DNA of 60,298 nt from Tranquillimonas rosea (lineage in GTDB: Bacteria > Pseudomonadota > Alphaproteobacteria > Rhodobacterales > Rhodobacteraceae). Where the stretch lies: positions 1 through 60,298 of the forward strand of contig NZ_FOGU01000017.1 of NCBI RefSeq assembly GCF_900111315.1, read 5' to 3'. Made by a program: the position numbers and the translations under genes. Under the pieces are notes generated by a model. It ran no database searches. It was given only the letters and a program-made list of their open reading frames with translations, and had not been told where the DNA came from. Each line of letters begins with the position of its first letter. Within the stretch, counting starts at the first letter, position 1. This document shows, one piece after another, positions 19,363-28,597 of this stretch.

Positions 19363-20760
19363 ATGACCATTACGTCGCTTCAGCTTTCGTCCGAGGAAAG
19401 CGATTTCTACGGAATACCGGTGCCTCTCGACGGGACGGTTCCGTCGGGTATCGGGGCGGCCGGCATGGCACGCCGGGCCGTGGCGACCGGGGCGCTGGTG
19501 CTAGCCGATGCCGGCGCGTTCGCCGTCGTCGGGCTGCTGCTGGCGCCGGGGCTGCTGGCCTCGTCCGCCGTGATCGTGCCCGTCCTTGCCTTTGCCGGGG
19601 CGGTCCAGATCGGAATGAAGGCGGCGAGCGGCCTTTATCCGGGCATCGGCCATCATCCCGAAGCCGTGCTGCGGCGGGCCGTGGCCGCCTGGGCCGGCGC
19701 GCTCGTCATCGCCGCGGGCGGTGCCGTGATGTTGACCGGGGCGACCCCGGCGCAGGTGGCGCTTCTGGCGGTGCTGTTCGCGGCGGTCGGCCTGCTGCAG
19801 ATCGCGGCGGGGTGGCTGGTGCGGTTCGTCCTTCGCAGGACCGGGCTTGGCGGCATGCAGGTGCGCCTGTTCGGCACGCCCGAGCGGGTCGAGGCGCTGA
19901 GCGAGTTCCTGAACGCCCAGCCGGGCTACGGGCTGACGCCGACGCGCGATCCCGGTCGGGCCGAGGCTGCCCTTTGGGCCGGCAACGCGCTGCCCGAGCC
20001 CGCCACGCTGGAGCTTCTGCGCCGGCAATTCGCCGAGGTGCTGCTGGTGTCCGACCTGCCGAAGGCGCGGCTTTCGGGCGTGACGCCCGTGCAGCATGGC
20101 GGCACGCTGGGACTGCGCCTGTCGGGGCACACGCGGCGCGGGACCGTTTCGGCGGCGAAACGGGCGGTCGACCTTGCCGTCACGGTGCCGGCGATGATGG
20201 TCGCGGCGCCGGTCCTGCTGGTCTTCGCGGCGGCGATCAAGATCGTCGATCCGGGGCCGGCCTTCTACGTGCAGATGCGCGAGGGCCTGGGCGGCCGCCG
20301 GATCGGCGTGCTCAAGCTGCGGACGATGTACCGCGACGCGGACCGGATGCTCGAGGACCTGCTGGCCCGCGATCCCGACGCCCGCAAGGAGTGGGAGACC
20401 CATTACAAGCTGCGGAACGATCCGCGCATCCTGCCCGTGGTCGGCCGTGTGCTGAGGGCGTCGAGCCTGGACGAGCTGCCGCAGCTCTTCAACATCCTGC
20501 GGGGCGACATGACGCTGGTGGGGCCTCGGCCGTTTCCGGAGTATCACCTTGCCGCGATGCGTCCCGAGTTCCGGGCCCGCCGCGCCTCGGTCGTGCCCGG
20601 CCTGACGGGACTGTGGCAGATCTCGGACCGCAGCGCTGCCGACGTGGCGCAGCAGGAGCAGCTCGACGGCTACTATATCGACAACCGGTCGTTCTGGTTC
20701 GACCTCTCCATCATTCTCCGGACCTTCGCCGCCGTGATCGGCCGCAAGGGCGCCTATTGA
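19363..20760 (+). CDS. Undecaprenyl-phosphate sugar phosphotransferase (ExoY/WbaP-like)
   Basis: A 465-residue initiating enzyme that loads the first sugar-1-phosphate onto undecaprenyl phosphate. The N-terminal half has four or five hydrophobic segments. The C-terminal bacterial sugar transferase domain has one membrane segment (VDLAVTVPAMMVAAPVLLVF), then VQMREGLGGRRIGVLKLRTM, the catalytic SLDELPQLFNILRGDMTLVG and the PGLTGLWQIS motif. The length and architecture match WbaP/WcaJ-type proteins more than the short ExoY. It begins the rightward operon ahead of the UDP-xylose synthase gene, 63 bases apart. The sugar loaded is not known. Confidence 0.92.
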   Translation: MTITSLQLSSEESDFYGIPVPLDGTVPSGIGAAGMARRAVATGALVLADAGAFAVVGLLLAPGLLASSAVIVPVLAFAGAVQIGMKAASGLYPGIGHHPEAVLRRAVAAWAGALVIAAGGAVMLTGATPAQVALLAVLFAAVGLLQIAAGWLVRFVLRRTGLGGMQVRLFGTPERVEALSEFLNAQPGYGLTPTRDPGRAEAALWAGNALPEPATLELLRRQFAEVLLVSDLPKARLSGVTPVQHGGTLGLRLSGHTRRGTVSAAKRAVDLAVTVPAMMVAAPVLLVFAAAIKIVDPGPAFYVQMREGLGGRRIGVLKLRTMYRDADRMLEDLLARDPDARKEWETHYKLRNDPRILPVVGRVLRASSLDELPQLFNILRGDMTLVGPRPFPEYHLAAMRPEFRARRASVVPGLTGLWQISDRSAADVAQQEQLDGYYIDNRSFWFDLSIILRTFAAVIGRKGAY

Positions 20761-20823
20761 TTTTTCCATTCCCCGGCTCCGCGCGGCGGCGCCCTTGAAG
20801 AAATAGTTAGAAAGGACAGGGAT

Positions 20824-21876
20824 ATGCACGATTCCAAGCGAATCCTGGTCACCGGCGGCTCTGGCTTTCTCGGCTCGTTCCTGTGCGAGAGCCTTCTGGC
20901 GGATGGCCACGACGTTCTGTGCGTCGACAACTTTCAGACCGGCGCACGTCGCAACGTGCTGCACTTGGTGGACAACCCGCGCTTCGAGCTGATGCGTCAC
21001 GACGTGACCATGCCGCTCTATGTCGAGGTCGACGAGATCTGGAACCTCGCATGCCCGGCCTCGCCCATCCATTACCAGACCGACCCGGTCCAGACTGTGA
21101 AGACAAGTGTGATGGGTGCGATCAACATGCTGGGCCTCGCCAAGCGGATGAAGGCGAAGATCTTCCAGGCGTCGACGAGCGAGGTCTACGGCGATCCGCT
21201 GGTGCATCCGCAGCCCGAAGGCTACTGGGGCAACGTCAACCCGAACGGGCCACGCTCGTGCTATGACGAGGGCAAGCGGTGTGCCGAGACGCTGTTCTTC
21301 GATTATCACCGCCAGTGCGGCGTGAATATCCGCGTCGCGCGCATCTTCAACACCTACGGTCCGCGGATGAATCCCAGCGACGGTCGAGTGGTGTCGAACT
21401 TCATCGTGCAGGCGCTGAAGGGCGAGCCGGTGACGCTGTACGGCGACGGGTTGCAGACCCGCTCGTTCTGCTTCGTCGAAGACCTGATCCGCGGCTTCCG
21501 CCTGCTGATGGACGCGCCCGACGGGGCCGAGATGCCGATCAACCTCGGCAATCCGGGCGAGTTCACGATGCGCGAGCTGGCCGAGATGGTGATCGAGCTG
21601 ACAGGCTCGGGGTCGCCGCTCGTCTACAGGCCGCTGCCGAAGGATGACCCGCTGCAGCGCAAGCCCGACATCACCCGCGCCACAGAGGTGCTGGGATGGG
21701 CGCCGCGCGTGCAGCTGCGCGAGGGGCTGGGCCACACGATCGCGTATTTCGACAGCCTGCTGTCGACGCCCGCGACGGTGCCGCTGGTCGGCGCGCCGAG
21801 CCTGAACCGGACGCCGGTGTCCACGCCGCTCGCCGCGCAGGAGGTCTCGCGTCGGGGCAACGGAGCGCACGTGTGA
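20824..21876 (+). CDS. uxs: UDP-glucuronate decarboxylase (UDP-xylose synthase)
   Basis: A 350-residue short-chain dehydrogenase-type enzyme. It has [16 protein letters not shown] for NAD binding, [14 protein letters not shown], and the Tyr-x3-Lys catalytic pair in [34 protein letters not shown] and the [15 protein letters not shown] segment identify UXS rather than a 4-epimerase. It converts UDP-glucuronate to UDP-xylose, so xylose is likely a component of the polymer. AAAGGA precedes the start by nine bases. The stop overlaps the GTG of the following glycosyltransferase by four bases (GTGA). Confidence 0.93.
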   Translation: MHDSKRILVTGGSGFLGSFLCESLLADGHDVLCVDNFQTGARRNVLHLVDNPRFELMRHDVTMPLYVEVDEIWNLACPASPIHYQTDPVQTVKTSVMGAINMLGLAKRMKAKIFQASTSEVYGDPLVHPQPEGYWGNVNPNGPRSCYDEGKRCAETLFFDYHRQCGVNIRVARIFNTYGPRMNPSDGRVVSNFIVQALKGEPVTLYGDGLQTRSFCFVEDLIRGFRLLMDAPDGAEMPINLGNPGEFTMRELAEMVIELTGSGSPLVYRPLPKDDPLQRKPDITRATEVLGWAPRVQLREGLGHTIAYFDSLLSTPATVPLVGAPSLNRTPVSTPLAAQEVSRRGNGAHV

Positions 21877-23069
21877 AGCTTCTCGTCTTCGCCCACCGGC
21901 TCGAGCTCGGCGGGACCCAGATCAACGCGATCGACCTCGCCGCCTTCCTCCGGGACAGGCGCGGGGTCGACGTGACGGTGCACGCCACAGAGGGGCCGGC
22001 GCTGGAGTTGCTTCGGGCCCGGGGCCTGCCGTTCATCCCGGCGCCCGACGTGCGCCTGCATCCCTCGCCGGCGCGGATCAGGGCGTTGCGCGACACGGTG
22101 TGCCGGGTGCGTCCCGACATCATCCAGGCGTGGGATTGGTGGCAGGGGCTCGAAGCCTATTGCGGCGTGCATCTGCCCGAGGGCGTGCCGCTGGTCATCA
22201 CCGACATGATGATGCACCTGACCCGAGCGATGCCCCGTGGCGTGCCCACGACCTTCGGGTTCGAGGGTCTGCGCCGGCAGGCCGAGGCCGCGGGCTGGAG
22301 CCGCACGGCGCTGCTGCCTCCGCCGGTGGACACCGAGGCCAACGCGCCGGGGGCCTCGGACGGCGCTGCACTGCGCCGCCGCCTAAATGTCGGGGGGGAT
22401 GCGGTGCTGCTGGTGTCGGTGTCGCGGCTGTCGGAATACATGAAGTCCGAGAGCATCAAGCGCACCATCGAGGTCGTGCGCGAGCTCGGGGACACCCTGC
22501 CGCTGACGTATCTCATCGTCGGGGACGGGGCGGCGATGCCGCGCATCCGCGAGACAGCCGGTCGGGCGAATGCCGCTCTGGGGCGCGAGGCAATCAGCCT
22601 GGCCGGTGCGATGACGGATCCGCGCCCCGCCTACGCGGCGGCGGATATCGTGCTGGGCATGGGCGGTTCGTCCCTGCGCGGTCTCGCCTTCGGCAAGCCG
22701 GTCGTGGTGACAGGCGAGGCGGGCTTCGCGCGGCTGTTCTCGCCCGAGACGGCGGAGGGGTTCATCGAGACGGGCATGTTCGGACACGGGGCCGGCGGGG
22801 CAGACAATGCGGCACTGTCCGGGCCGATCCGCGCGCTTGCGCGGTCGCCGGACCTGCGGACGGCGCTGGGTGCGTTCGGGCGCGAGTTCGTCGTTGCCAA
22901 TCACGGGATCGAGGTTGTCGGCGATACGCTGCTGCGCGTGTGCCGCGCGGCCGTCGGGTATCGCCCCGGCCGGGTCGCTCTGACCGCCGATGCCGCGCGG
23001 ACGGCCTATTTCTATTTGCGCGAGCGTCGCTTCCGGGTGGCGTCGCGCGATGCCGTGGAGCGGGGGTGA
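21873..23069 (+). CDS. Glycosyltransferase, GT4-like
   Basis: A 398-residue GT-B protein. It opens with [17 protein letters not shown], the acceptor-domain glycine loop of GT4 enzymes, and [17 protein letters not shown] and LIVGDGAAM follow in the donor domain. The usual E-x7-E motif is not clear ([21 protein letters not shown]), so it is a divergent member. Translation starts at the GTG 21873, overlapping the uxs stop; the frame is open further upstream, but that part runs inside uxs. Because of the overlap with uxs it may be the xylosyltransferase (inference). Confidence 0.8.
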   Translation: MKLLVFAHRLELGGTQINAIDLAAFLRDRRGVDVTVHATEGPALELLRARGLPFIPAPDVRLHPSPARIRALRDTVCRVRPDIIQAWDWWQGLEAYCGVHLPEGVPLVITDMMMHLTRAMPRGVPTTFGFEGLRRQAEAAGWSRTALLPPPVDTEANAPGASDGAALRRRLNVGGDAVLLVSVSRLSEYMKSESIKRTIEVVRELGDTLPLTYLIVGDGAAMPRIRETAGRANAALGREAISLAGAMTDPRPAYAAADIVLGMGGSSLRGLAFGKPVVVTGEAGFARLFSPETAEGFIETGMFGHGAGGADNAALSGPIRALARSPDLRTALGAFGREFVVANHGIEVVGDTLLRVCRAAVGYRPGRVALTADAARTAYFYLRERRFRVASRDAVERG

Positions 23070-23119
23070 CGTGATGCGCCGCGCCGCGCTTGTCCTTATC
23101 GCGTTCAGGGGTGCCTGAC

Positions 23120-24568
23120 ATGGTGCGTCGTTCCTTGGTTGCCGCCTTTGCCGACAAGACCGTGGGGCTGATCCTGTCGCTGGTGATGATGGCGGCGGTG
23201 TCCCGTCTGCTGACCCCAGCCGAGGTCGGCCTTTTCATGGTGGCCAGCAGCCTGGTCCTGCTGATCGAGGCGTTTCGCGATTTCGGCGTCGCGGCGTTCC
23301 TGATCCGCGAGCCGGAGTTGACGCCGGACTTGGTGCGCGGCGCGGTCACGCTGATCGGGGTGCTTTCGCTGACGCTGGGGCTGTGCGTCTATTTCGGGGC
23401 GGACCTTCTTGCGCAGGTCTACGGCGAGCCCGATCTCGGCGCGCTGATGCGGATCGCGGCGTTCGCGTTCCTCTTCGCGCCGATCAGCAATCCGCTCCTC
23501 GCGCTGTTGCGACGCGACATGCAGTTCGGCATCGTCGCGCGGATCAGCATTGCGGCGGTGGCGGTGAACACCGCCGTGACGATCGCCCTGGCGGCCCTGG
23601 GCTTCGGTCCCTTCAGCCTCGTCTGGGGCGCGGTGGCCGCGGCGGTGGTGACGGCGATCGGGTCTGCGGTGGCGCGACCCGAGTGGTGGATCTTCCGGCC
23701 CACGGTGCGACACTGGCGCCAGATTGCGCCGTTCGGGGCGTGGTCCAGTGTCGTGACGCTTCTGGGGATGCTCTACGATGCGATGCCGCGCCTGATCATC
23801 GCGCGCATCCTCGGCTTTACCGCGGTCGGTCTGTTCTCTCGCGCGATCTCGCTGACGCAGCTGCCCGACCGGCTGCTTCTCAGCGCGGTGCAGCCTGTCG
23901 TCCTGCCGGCGTTCTCGGTCCGGGTTCGTGAGAGGCAGAGCCTGACCGAACCTTACCTTCTGGGCCTGTCCATGATCTCGGCGCTGCAATGGCCGGCGCT
24001 TCTGTGCCTTGCGCTGCTGGCCGATCCGATCGTGCGGGTGATGCTGGGGCAGCAATGGCTCGAGGTGGTGCCGCTGGTCCGGATCGTGGCGCTGGCGGCG
24101 TTCACGCTGTTCCCGATCTACCTGGCCTATCCGGTCCTGGTCGCCCTGGGGCGGATGCGGGAGATGGCTCTCGTCAGCTTGATCGCTCTGCCCCTGTCGG
24201 GCGGCGTGATCCTGGTGGCGGCGCAGTACGGGCTGACGGTGCTGGCGTGGAGCATGTTCCTGGCGAACGCGCTGCAGATCGGCGTGATGCTGGTTATCGT
24301 GCATCGCCGCGTGGAGTTCGCCTGGGGAGCTTTCGGCGCGCTCGTGCTGCGCAGCCTGGCGGTGGCGCTGGGGGCGGGGCTGGTGCCGGCGGTGATCGTC
24401 CTCGTCTTCGGCTCGGTGCTGAGCGTGCCCGAGACGGTCGGGGCCGTCCTGGGGGCCGCCCTGGGTTGGTACGGGGCGCTGGTTCTTGTCGCCCATCCGC
24501 TAGCCGTCGAGGTGACGCGCGCGGCCGAGGCACTGGGAGCCTGGCGGGCGCGGGCAAGGGCGGCCTGA
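23120..24568 (+). CDS. Wzx-type oligosaccharide flippase
   Basis: A 482-residue membrane protein with about twelve to fourteen hydrophobic segments. The beginning, VRRSLVAAFADKTVGLILSL, and LLTPAEVGLFMVASSL are typical of the MOP superfamily lipid III flippases (RfbX/WzxC group). It moves finished undecaprenyl-linked repeat units to the periplasmic face for the polymerase. The ATG at 23120 has AGGGG ten bases upstream; GTG 23111 and TTG 23090 are alternatives. It ends the rightward operon and is followed by a hairpin. Confidence 0.88.
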   Translation: MVRRSLVAAFADKTVGLILSLVMMAAVSRLLTPAEVGLFMVASSLVLLIEAFRDFGVAAFLIREPELTPDLVRGAVTLIGVLSLTLGLCVYFGADLLAQVYGEPDLGALMRIAAFAFLFAPISNPLLALLRRDMQFGIVARISIAAVAVNTAVTIALAALGFGPFSLVWGAVAAAVVTAIGSAVARPEWWIFRPTVRHWRQIAPFGAWSSVVTLLGMLYDAMPRLIIARILGFTAVGLFSRAISLTQLPDRLLLSAVQPVVLPAFSVRVRERQSLTEPYLLGLSMISALQWPALLCLALLADPIVRVMLGQQWLEVVPLVRIVALAAFTLFPIYLAYPVLVALGRMREMALVSLIALPLSGGVILVAAQYGLTVLAWSMFLANALQIGVMLVIVHRRVEFAWGAFGALVLRSLAVALGAGLVPAVIVLVFGSVLSVPETVGAVLGAALGWYGALVLVAHPLAVEVTRAAEALGAWRARARAA

Positions 24569-24578
24569 AAACGGCCAA

Positions 24579-24602
24579 GGCGCGCGATGGTGCCCGCGCG
24601 CC
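24579..24602. terminator. Hairpin between convergent flippase and luxR-type genes
   Basis: GGCGCGCG (24579-24586), an eight-base loop, CGCGCGCC (24595-24602), lying between the stop codons at 24568 and 24628. No T-run follows on either strand. Confidence 0.4.
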
Positions 24603-24627
24603 CCGGTCGTCGCAGCCCGAAAAGCGG

Positions 24628-25425
24628 TCAGGAGCCCGACCGCACTTCGATGGAAGTGTTGCCCTGGGCCAACTCGTTGAGCTTGTAGGCCGCCTGGGTG
24701 CGGTTCGTCGCCTTCAGCTTGCGCATGATGTTGCGGATGTGAACCTTGACGGTGCTTTCACAGAGGTCGAGTTCGTAGGCGATGGTCTTGTTCGCAGCGC
24801 CGCGCTGCAGGGCGCGGGCGACGGCGAGTTGCCGTTCGGTGAAGTAGCGTTCCAGGCCGCATTTCTGCGAGGCCGCCGCCGGCTGAAGCGTCATCGCCTT
24901 GCGCAGCACCTCGACGCTCTTCCGCGAGATCACGACGCTCTTGGACGAGGAGAGGCGCATCGCCTCGATCAGGTCCTCGAGACCGACGCTTGGCGGGATG
25001 TAGCTGGCTGCGCCGCACTCGAGCGCGTCGAAGAACGCCGAGGGTTCCTCGCTCTTGGCCATGATGATGACCTTGCGGTTCCCCGCCCGGTGGATGAACC
25101 CGCGCACCGCCTCTTTCGTCTCGTAATCGGAAATCGACCGATCGCCGAGGTTGTAGAGCACGATCTCGTTGGGGTTCTGTTCCGTCGCATGGGCTTCCCA
25201 TTCCGAACCCGAATCGAAGCTGCGAATTTCGGCGCGCGGAAAGAGATGGCGCAGGGAGGCGATGACACATTCCCGTTCCAGGGAGGGCGCGGAAATGAGA
25301 TTCACGATAGATGGAAGGGGTGGCCTTTCCAGATCAATAAGATGATCTTCGTTAAGCCTTTGGGAGTAGATAGAAGGTCGTTCGTATTGTTCGAAAGACC
25401 TGGAATTCTCGGAGAATTTGGTCAT
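24628..25425 (-). CDS. LuxR-family regulator with degenerate receiver domain
   Basis: A 265-residue DNA-binding protein. Residues about 40-165 fold like a response-regulator receiver, but the acidic pair is absent, the phosphorylation Asp is Asn (VLYNLGD), and the conserved Lys is Pro (SYIPPS). It is therefore probably not phosphorylated. The C-terminal LuxR helix-turn-helix is intact: FTERQLAVARALQRGAANKT and ESTVKVHIRNIMRKLKATNR. I start at the ATG 25425, which has AGG close by; an ATG at 25443 has no ribosome site. It diverges from the acetyltransferase gene and lies amid polysaccharide operons, so it is a likely controller of them (inference). Confidence 0.87.
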   Translation of the reverse strand: MTKFSENSRSFEQYERPSIYSQRLNEDHLIDLERPPLPSIVNLISAPSLERECVIASLRHLFPRAEIRSFDSGSEWEAHATEQNPNEIVLYNLGDRSISDYETKEAVRGFIHRAGNRKVIIMAKSEEPSAFFDALECGAASYIPPSVGLEDLIEAMRLSSSKSVVISRKSVEVLRKAMTLQPAAASQKCGLERYFTERQLAVARALQRGAANKTIAYELDLCESTVKVHIRNIMRKLKATNRTQAAYKLNELAQGNTSIEVRSGS

Positions 25426-25774
25426 CTTACCTAACCCAAGCATTATATTTTGTCGTTAAAGTAGTGTCCGCGGCGCGAAAGTTGGCCGGAGGCAATTCAG
25501 ATGATGTAAGAAATGATCCTCCATGATCTTTGTTCTATCTTGTGTTTCCTGAGATGCATGGCATGCGGCGCGTCCCTCGAATTCGTTCTCTTGGGCCATG
25601 CACGGCATGTTTGAACACCCGTATAGCGAGAATAGCATAAGCCACAAAGGCGGTGTTAACTTTTGCGTATGATCGGGGGGGGCGTCATCCAAAAGCCTTT
25701 TTTTCCGGGCATGGTCATGCCCGCACTGTCCCGATAGGATGTCGACATTCCCCTTAAAGTCAGGGTAAGAACTT
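25426..25774. other. AT-rich divergent regulatory region
   Basis: This 349-base stretch between the luxR-type gene and the acetyltransferase gene is much richer in A and T than its surroundings and shows no convincing gene. It contains repeated GCATG-like words (around 25555-25610), a T-run at 25698-25704 and an 18-base palindrome listed separately. It should hold the promoters of both genes. Confidence 0.5.
25706..25723. promoter_or_regulatory. Perfect palindrome CGGGCATG-GT-CATGCCCG
   Basis: Eight-base arms with a two-base centre, 51 bases upstream of the acetyltransferase start. It is a strong candidate operator, possibly for the adjacent LuxR-type protein. A short T-run on its left side means it could also act as a leftward terminator, but no gene ends there. 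Confidence 0.45.
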
Positions 25775-26413
25775 ATGGCGAATAAAGAAATCGTCCCGAT
25801 CGGACTGAGTGGTAACTGCGTGGAGCTTTTCGAAGTTCTTGCCGATAATTTCCACATCCCGGCAATACTGGACGACGGCAAGTGCGGTGAGGACGCTCAC
25901 TTCGAAGGAGTGCCGGTTCTTCCCCTCTCGGCGTACTCCAAATTCGCCGAATCGCGATTCGTTTTTCTCATCGGGTCGGATCGGAGCTATCGCGCCCGTG
26001 CAGGGCTTATCGGTGGATTGGGCCTTGCACGGGACCGCTTCGCCACGATCGTGCATCCGCAGGCGCGTGTGTCGCGTTTCGCCGAGATGGGGCAGGGCGC
26101 CGTCCTTTATGCGGGGGTGACGGTGACCTCGAACGCCCATATCGGCGATCACGTGATGATCATGCCGCACGCCGTCGTGCACCACGACGTGACGATTGGG
26201 GCACACAGCCTGGTGGGGGCGGGGGTGATCCTCGCCGGCAGCGTCGAGGTCGGGGACAGCTGCTATATCGGCAGCGGCAGCGCGATTCGGAACGGCACCA
26301 CCATCGGCGCTGGCGCGCTTGTCGGGATGGGGTCGGTGGTGGTCAGGGATGTCGCGCCCGGGGCGGTGGTCGCCGGGAACCCCGCCCGCCCCCTGAAGGG
26401 GCGGGGGGGCTGA
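25775..26413 (+). CDS. PglD/NeuD/PerB-like sugar O- or N-acetyltransferase
   Basis: A 212-residue protein. Its N-terminal Rossmann-like part (residues 1 to about 80) ends in VFLIGSD, and the C-terminal left-handed beta-helix has hexapeptide repeats (AHIGDHVMIMPHAVVHHDVT) with the probable catalytic His in that stretch, ending in VVAGNPARPL for acetyl-CoA binding. The family acetylates amino-sugar nucleotides (PglD, GDP-perosamine acetyltransferase) or sialic acid. It converges with an aminotransferase gene ten bases away, which could supply its amino-sugar substrate. The exact sugar is inferred, not shown. Confidence 0.85.
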   Translation: MANKEIVPIGLSGNCVELFEVLADNFHIPAILDDGKCGEDAHFEGVPVLPLSAYSKFAESRFVFLIGSDRSYRARAGLIGGLGLARDRFATIVHPQARVSRFAEMGQGAVLYAGVTVTSNAHIGDHVMIMPHAVVHHDVTIGAHSLVGAGVILAGSVEVGDSCYIGSGSAIRNGTTIGAGALVGMGSVVVRDVAPGAVVAGNPARPLKGRGG

Positions 26414-26423
26414 TCGGCGGGCC

Positions 26424-27599
26424 TCAGGCCTTGATCTTTTGCCGCAGCGGTGTCGTCTGAAGCGTCGACATCGCCTCCTGCAGGACGGTGAGGACCTTGT
26501 CCTGCTCTTCGTCCGTCATCTGGGCGTAGAGCGGCAGCAGAATGCAGCGGTCGCGCGCCATCTCCGAGCGCGATAGCGCGTGGGTCAGGTCGAGCCCGGA
26601 ATACGCACCCTCTAGATGCACGTTCATGATCCCGCGCCGGGTCGCGACACCCCGGTCGAGCATGCGTTGCATCAGCTTCTTCTGGTCGACCCCCCGCGCG
26701 AGGGAGACGCAGTAGCTCTGCCAGTTCGAGCGCGCCCAACTCGGCTCGACCGGCGGCGTCAGGCCGGGCATCGACTCGATCGCCCCGTGGTAGCGGTCGG
26801 CCAGTTCGCGCCGGCGCGCCACGATCTCGGGCAGGCGCTGAAGCTGCGCGCGCCCGATGGCCGCCTGAATGTCGGTCATGCGGTAATTGTAGCCGCGGAC
26901 CGGGTAGGTCTCGAACACGACCGAGGCGCTGGCGTGCCGCTTGGTGTCCGACACCGACATGCCGTGCTGGCGCCGCAGGCGGAAGCCGGCATCGAGATCG
27001 GCGCGGTTGGTGGTCAGCATGCCGCCCTCGCCGGTGGTGATGACCTTGCGCGGGTGGAACGAGAAGCAGACGACATCGCCGATGGGACGGCCGATCTTCT
27101 GCCACGCCCCGTCGATGCGGATCTCTGACCCCGCGCCGCAGGCCGCGTCCTCGATCACCGGCAGTCCGAAGCTGTTGGCGATGGTCATCAGCGCGCCCAT
27201 GTCGCAGGGCATGCCGATCTGGTGGACGCACAGGATCGCCCGCGTGCGCGGCGTCAGGGCGGCCGCGACCGCCTGGGGATCGATGTTGAAGCCGCTCTGC
27301 TCGATGTCGACGAAAACCGGCATCGCGCCGCACTGGCGGATCGCGTTGGCGCCCGCGATGAATGAGTGGCTGACCGTGACGACCTCGTCGCCGGGCCCCA
27401 CGCCAACGCCCAGAAGCGCGAGGTGCAGGGCGGTGGTGCAGTTGGACACCGCGCAGGCATGGTCGGCACCGACGAAGGCGGCGAACTCGGTCTCGAAACG
27501 GCCGACCTCGGGGCCCTGCGAGACCCAGCCGGACAGCACCGCGTTCCGGGCGGCGTCGGCCTCGGTCTCTCCGAGGAGGGGCATGGCGATCGGGATCAT
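26424..27599 (-). CDS. DegT/DnrJ/EryC1 sugar aminotransferase
   Basis: A 391-residue PLP enzyme. It has AVSNCTTALHLALLGVGVG near the start, HQIGMPCDM, VIEDAACGAG and the PLP lysine in FSFHPRKVITTGEGGML. The ITTGEGGM and CVHxxGxPCDM stretches resemble GDP-perosamine synthases, which would use the product of Gmd in this same region; PglE-like activity on UDP sugars is the alternative. The start at 27599 overlaps the preceding epimerase gene by ATGA; the frame is open further upstream, but that part is a shadow of the epimerase gene. It is the last gene of the five-gene operon. Confidence 0.87.
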   Translation of the reverse strand: MIPIAMPLLGETEADAARNAVLSGWVSQGPEVGRFETEFAAFVGADHACAVSNCTTALHLALLGVGVGPGDEVVTVSHSFIAGANAIRQCGAMPVFVDIEQSGFNIDPQAVAAALTPRTRAILCVHQIGMPCDMGALMTIANSFGLPVIEDAACGAGSEIRIDGAWQKIGRPIGDVVCFSFHPRKVITTGEGGMLTTNRADLDAGFRLRRQHGMSVSDTKRHASASVVFETYPVRGYNYRMTDIQAAIGRAQLQRLPEIVARRRELADRYHGAIESMPGLTPPVEPSWARSNWQSYCVSLARGVDQKKLMQRMLDRGVATRRGIMNVHLEGAYSGLDLTHALSRSEMARDRCILLPLYAQMTDEEQDKVLTVLQEAMSTLQTTPLRQKIKA

Positions 27600-28597
27600 T
27601 GCGCGGCGTCCTCGACCGGAGCGTCGGACCGTTCGCTCTGCCACCAGTCGATCAGTTCCCGAAGCCCGTCGCGCAGGTCGATGCTGGCGCGAAAGCCGAG
27701 CTGCTCGACCGCGGCGTCGCACAGGGCCAGCCGGCGCGGCACCGGGTTGACCGAGCGTGCCGGCGCGTGCTCGGGGACCAGGTGCCCGCGATCCATCCCG
27801 TCAGCGAGATACTGCGCCAGTTGCAGAAGCGAGGTCTCGGTCTGGCTGCCGATATTGAACACGGCGTCGGTCGCTGGGCTGGTGGCCGCAAGGATATTCG
27901 CGCGGGCGATGTCGCGCACGTGGATCAGGTCCATCGTCTGCGCGCCGTCCCCGAACACGATCGGCGGCTTGCCGTCGGCCAGGTGCTCCATCCACCGGAC
28001 CATGACCTCGGTATACTTGCCGTGCAGGTCCATGCGGGGCCCGTAGACGTTGAAGTAGCGCAGCGCGACGTAGTCGAGCCCGTACATGTCGTTGAATGAC
28101 CGCAGCAGCCCCTCGCCAAAGCTCTTCGCCGCTCCGTAGAGGGTGCGGTTGTCGTAGGGCGGGTCGCTCTCGGGCGTCGGGAAATGCGGCGCGAGGCCAT
28201 AGATCGAGGCGGACGAAGCCATCACGACCTTGCGCACCTTCTGGCGCACGCATTGCTGCAGGATGTCGTAGGTGGCCTGCACCATGACCGACATCGCCTC
28301 GTCCGGTTCGGCCGCGCAATGGGTGATGCGCAGCGCCGCCTGGTGAAAGACGGTGTCCGTGCCTTCGATCAGCTGGCGCATCAGCTCGGTATCGCGGATG
28401 TCGCCCTCGACCAGGGTGACGCGTCCGCTGTCCATCGCCGCGGCGATGTTCGAGGCCCGGCCGCGCACCATGTTGTCGACCACGAGGATTTCCCTGCAGC
28501 CCGCGTCGACGAGAAGGTCGACGATGTGCGAGCCGACGAAGCCGCTGCCGCCGGTGACGAGCACGCGTTTGTCGGAAAGGATGCTCTGCTGGGTCAC
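27596..28597 (-). CDS. NAD-dependent sugar epimerase/dehydratase
   Basis: A 333-residue extended short-chain dehydrogenase. [19 protein letters not shown] binds NAD, ASSASIYG holds the catalytic Ser/Thr region and TLYGAAKSFGE the Tyr-x3-Lys pair, followed by LRYFNVYGPRMD. Such proteins epimerise, dehydrate or reduce nucleotide sugars; the motifs place it near GalE/WbpP-type epimerases. It starts with GTG at 28597, sharing one base with the stop of the upstream aminotransferase gene (TAGTG). The substrate is unknown. Confidence 0.87.
   Translation of the reverse strand: MTQQSILSDKRVLVTGGSGFVGSHIVDLLVDAGCREILVVDNMVRGRASNIAAAMDSGRVTLVEGDIRDTELMRQLIEGTDTVFHQAALRITHCAAEPDEAMSVMVQATYDILQQCVRQKVRKVVMASSASIYGLAPHFPTPESDPPYDNRTLYGAAKSFGEGLLRSFNDMYGLDYVALRYFNVYGPRMDLHGKYTEVMVRWMEHLADGKPPIVFGDGAQTMDLIHVRDIARANILAATSPATDAVFNIGSQTETSLLQLAQYLADGMDRGHLVPEHAPARSVNPVPRRLALCDAAVEQLGFRASIDLRDGLRELIDWWQSERSDAPVEDAAQ

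Noticed and set aside
19501..21870. Open frame of 789 codons on the minus strand
   Set aside because: It is antisense to the sugar-phosphate transferase and uxs genes, which have clear motifs; the frame itself has none.
25456..25881. Possible 141-codon leftward gene in the AT-rich gap
   Set aside because: It overlaps the start of the acetyltransferase gene, lacks a ribosome site and shows no domain.
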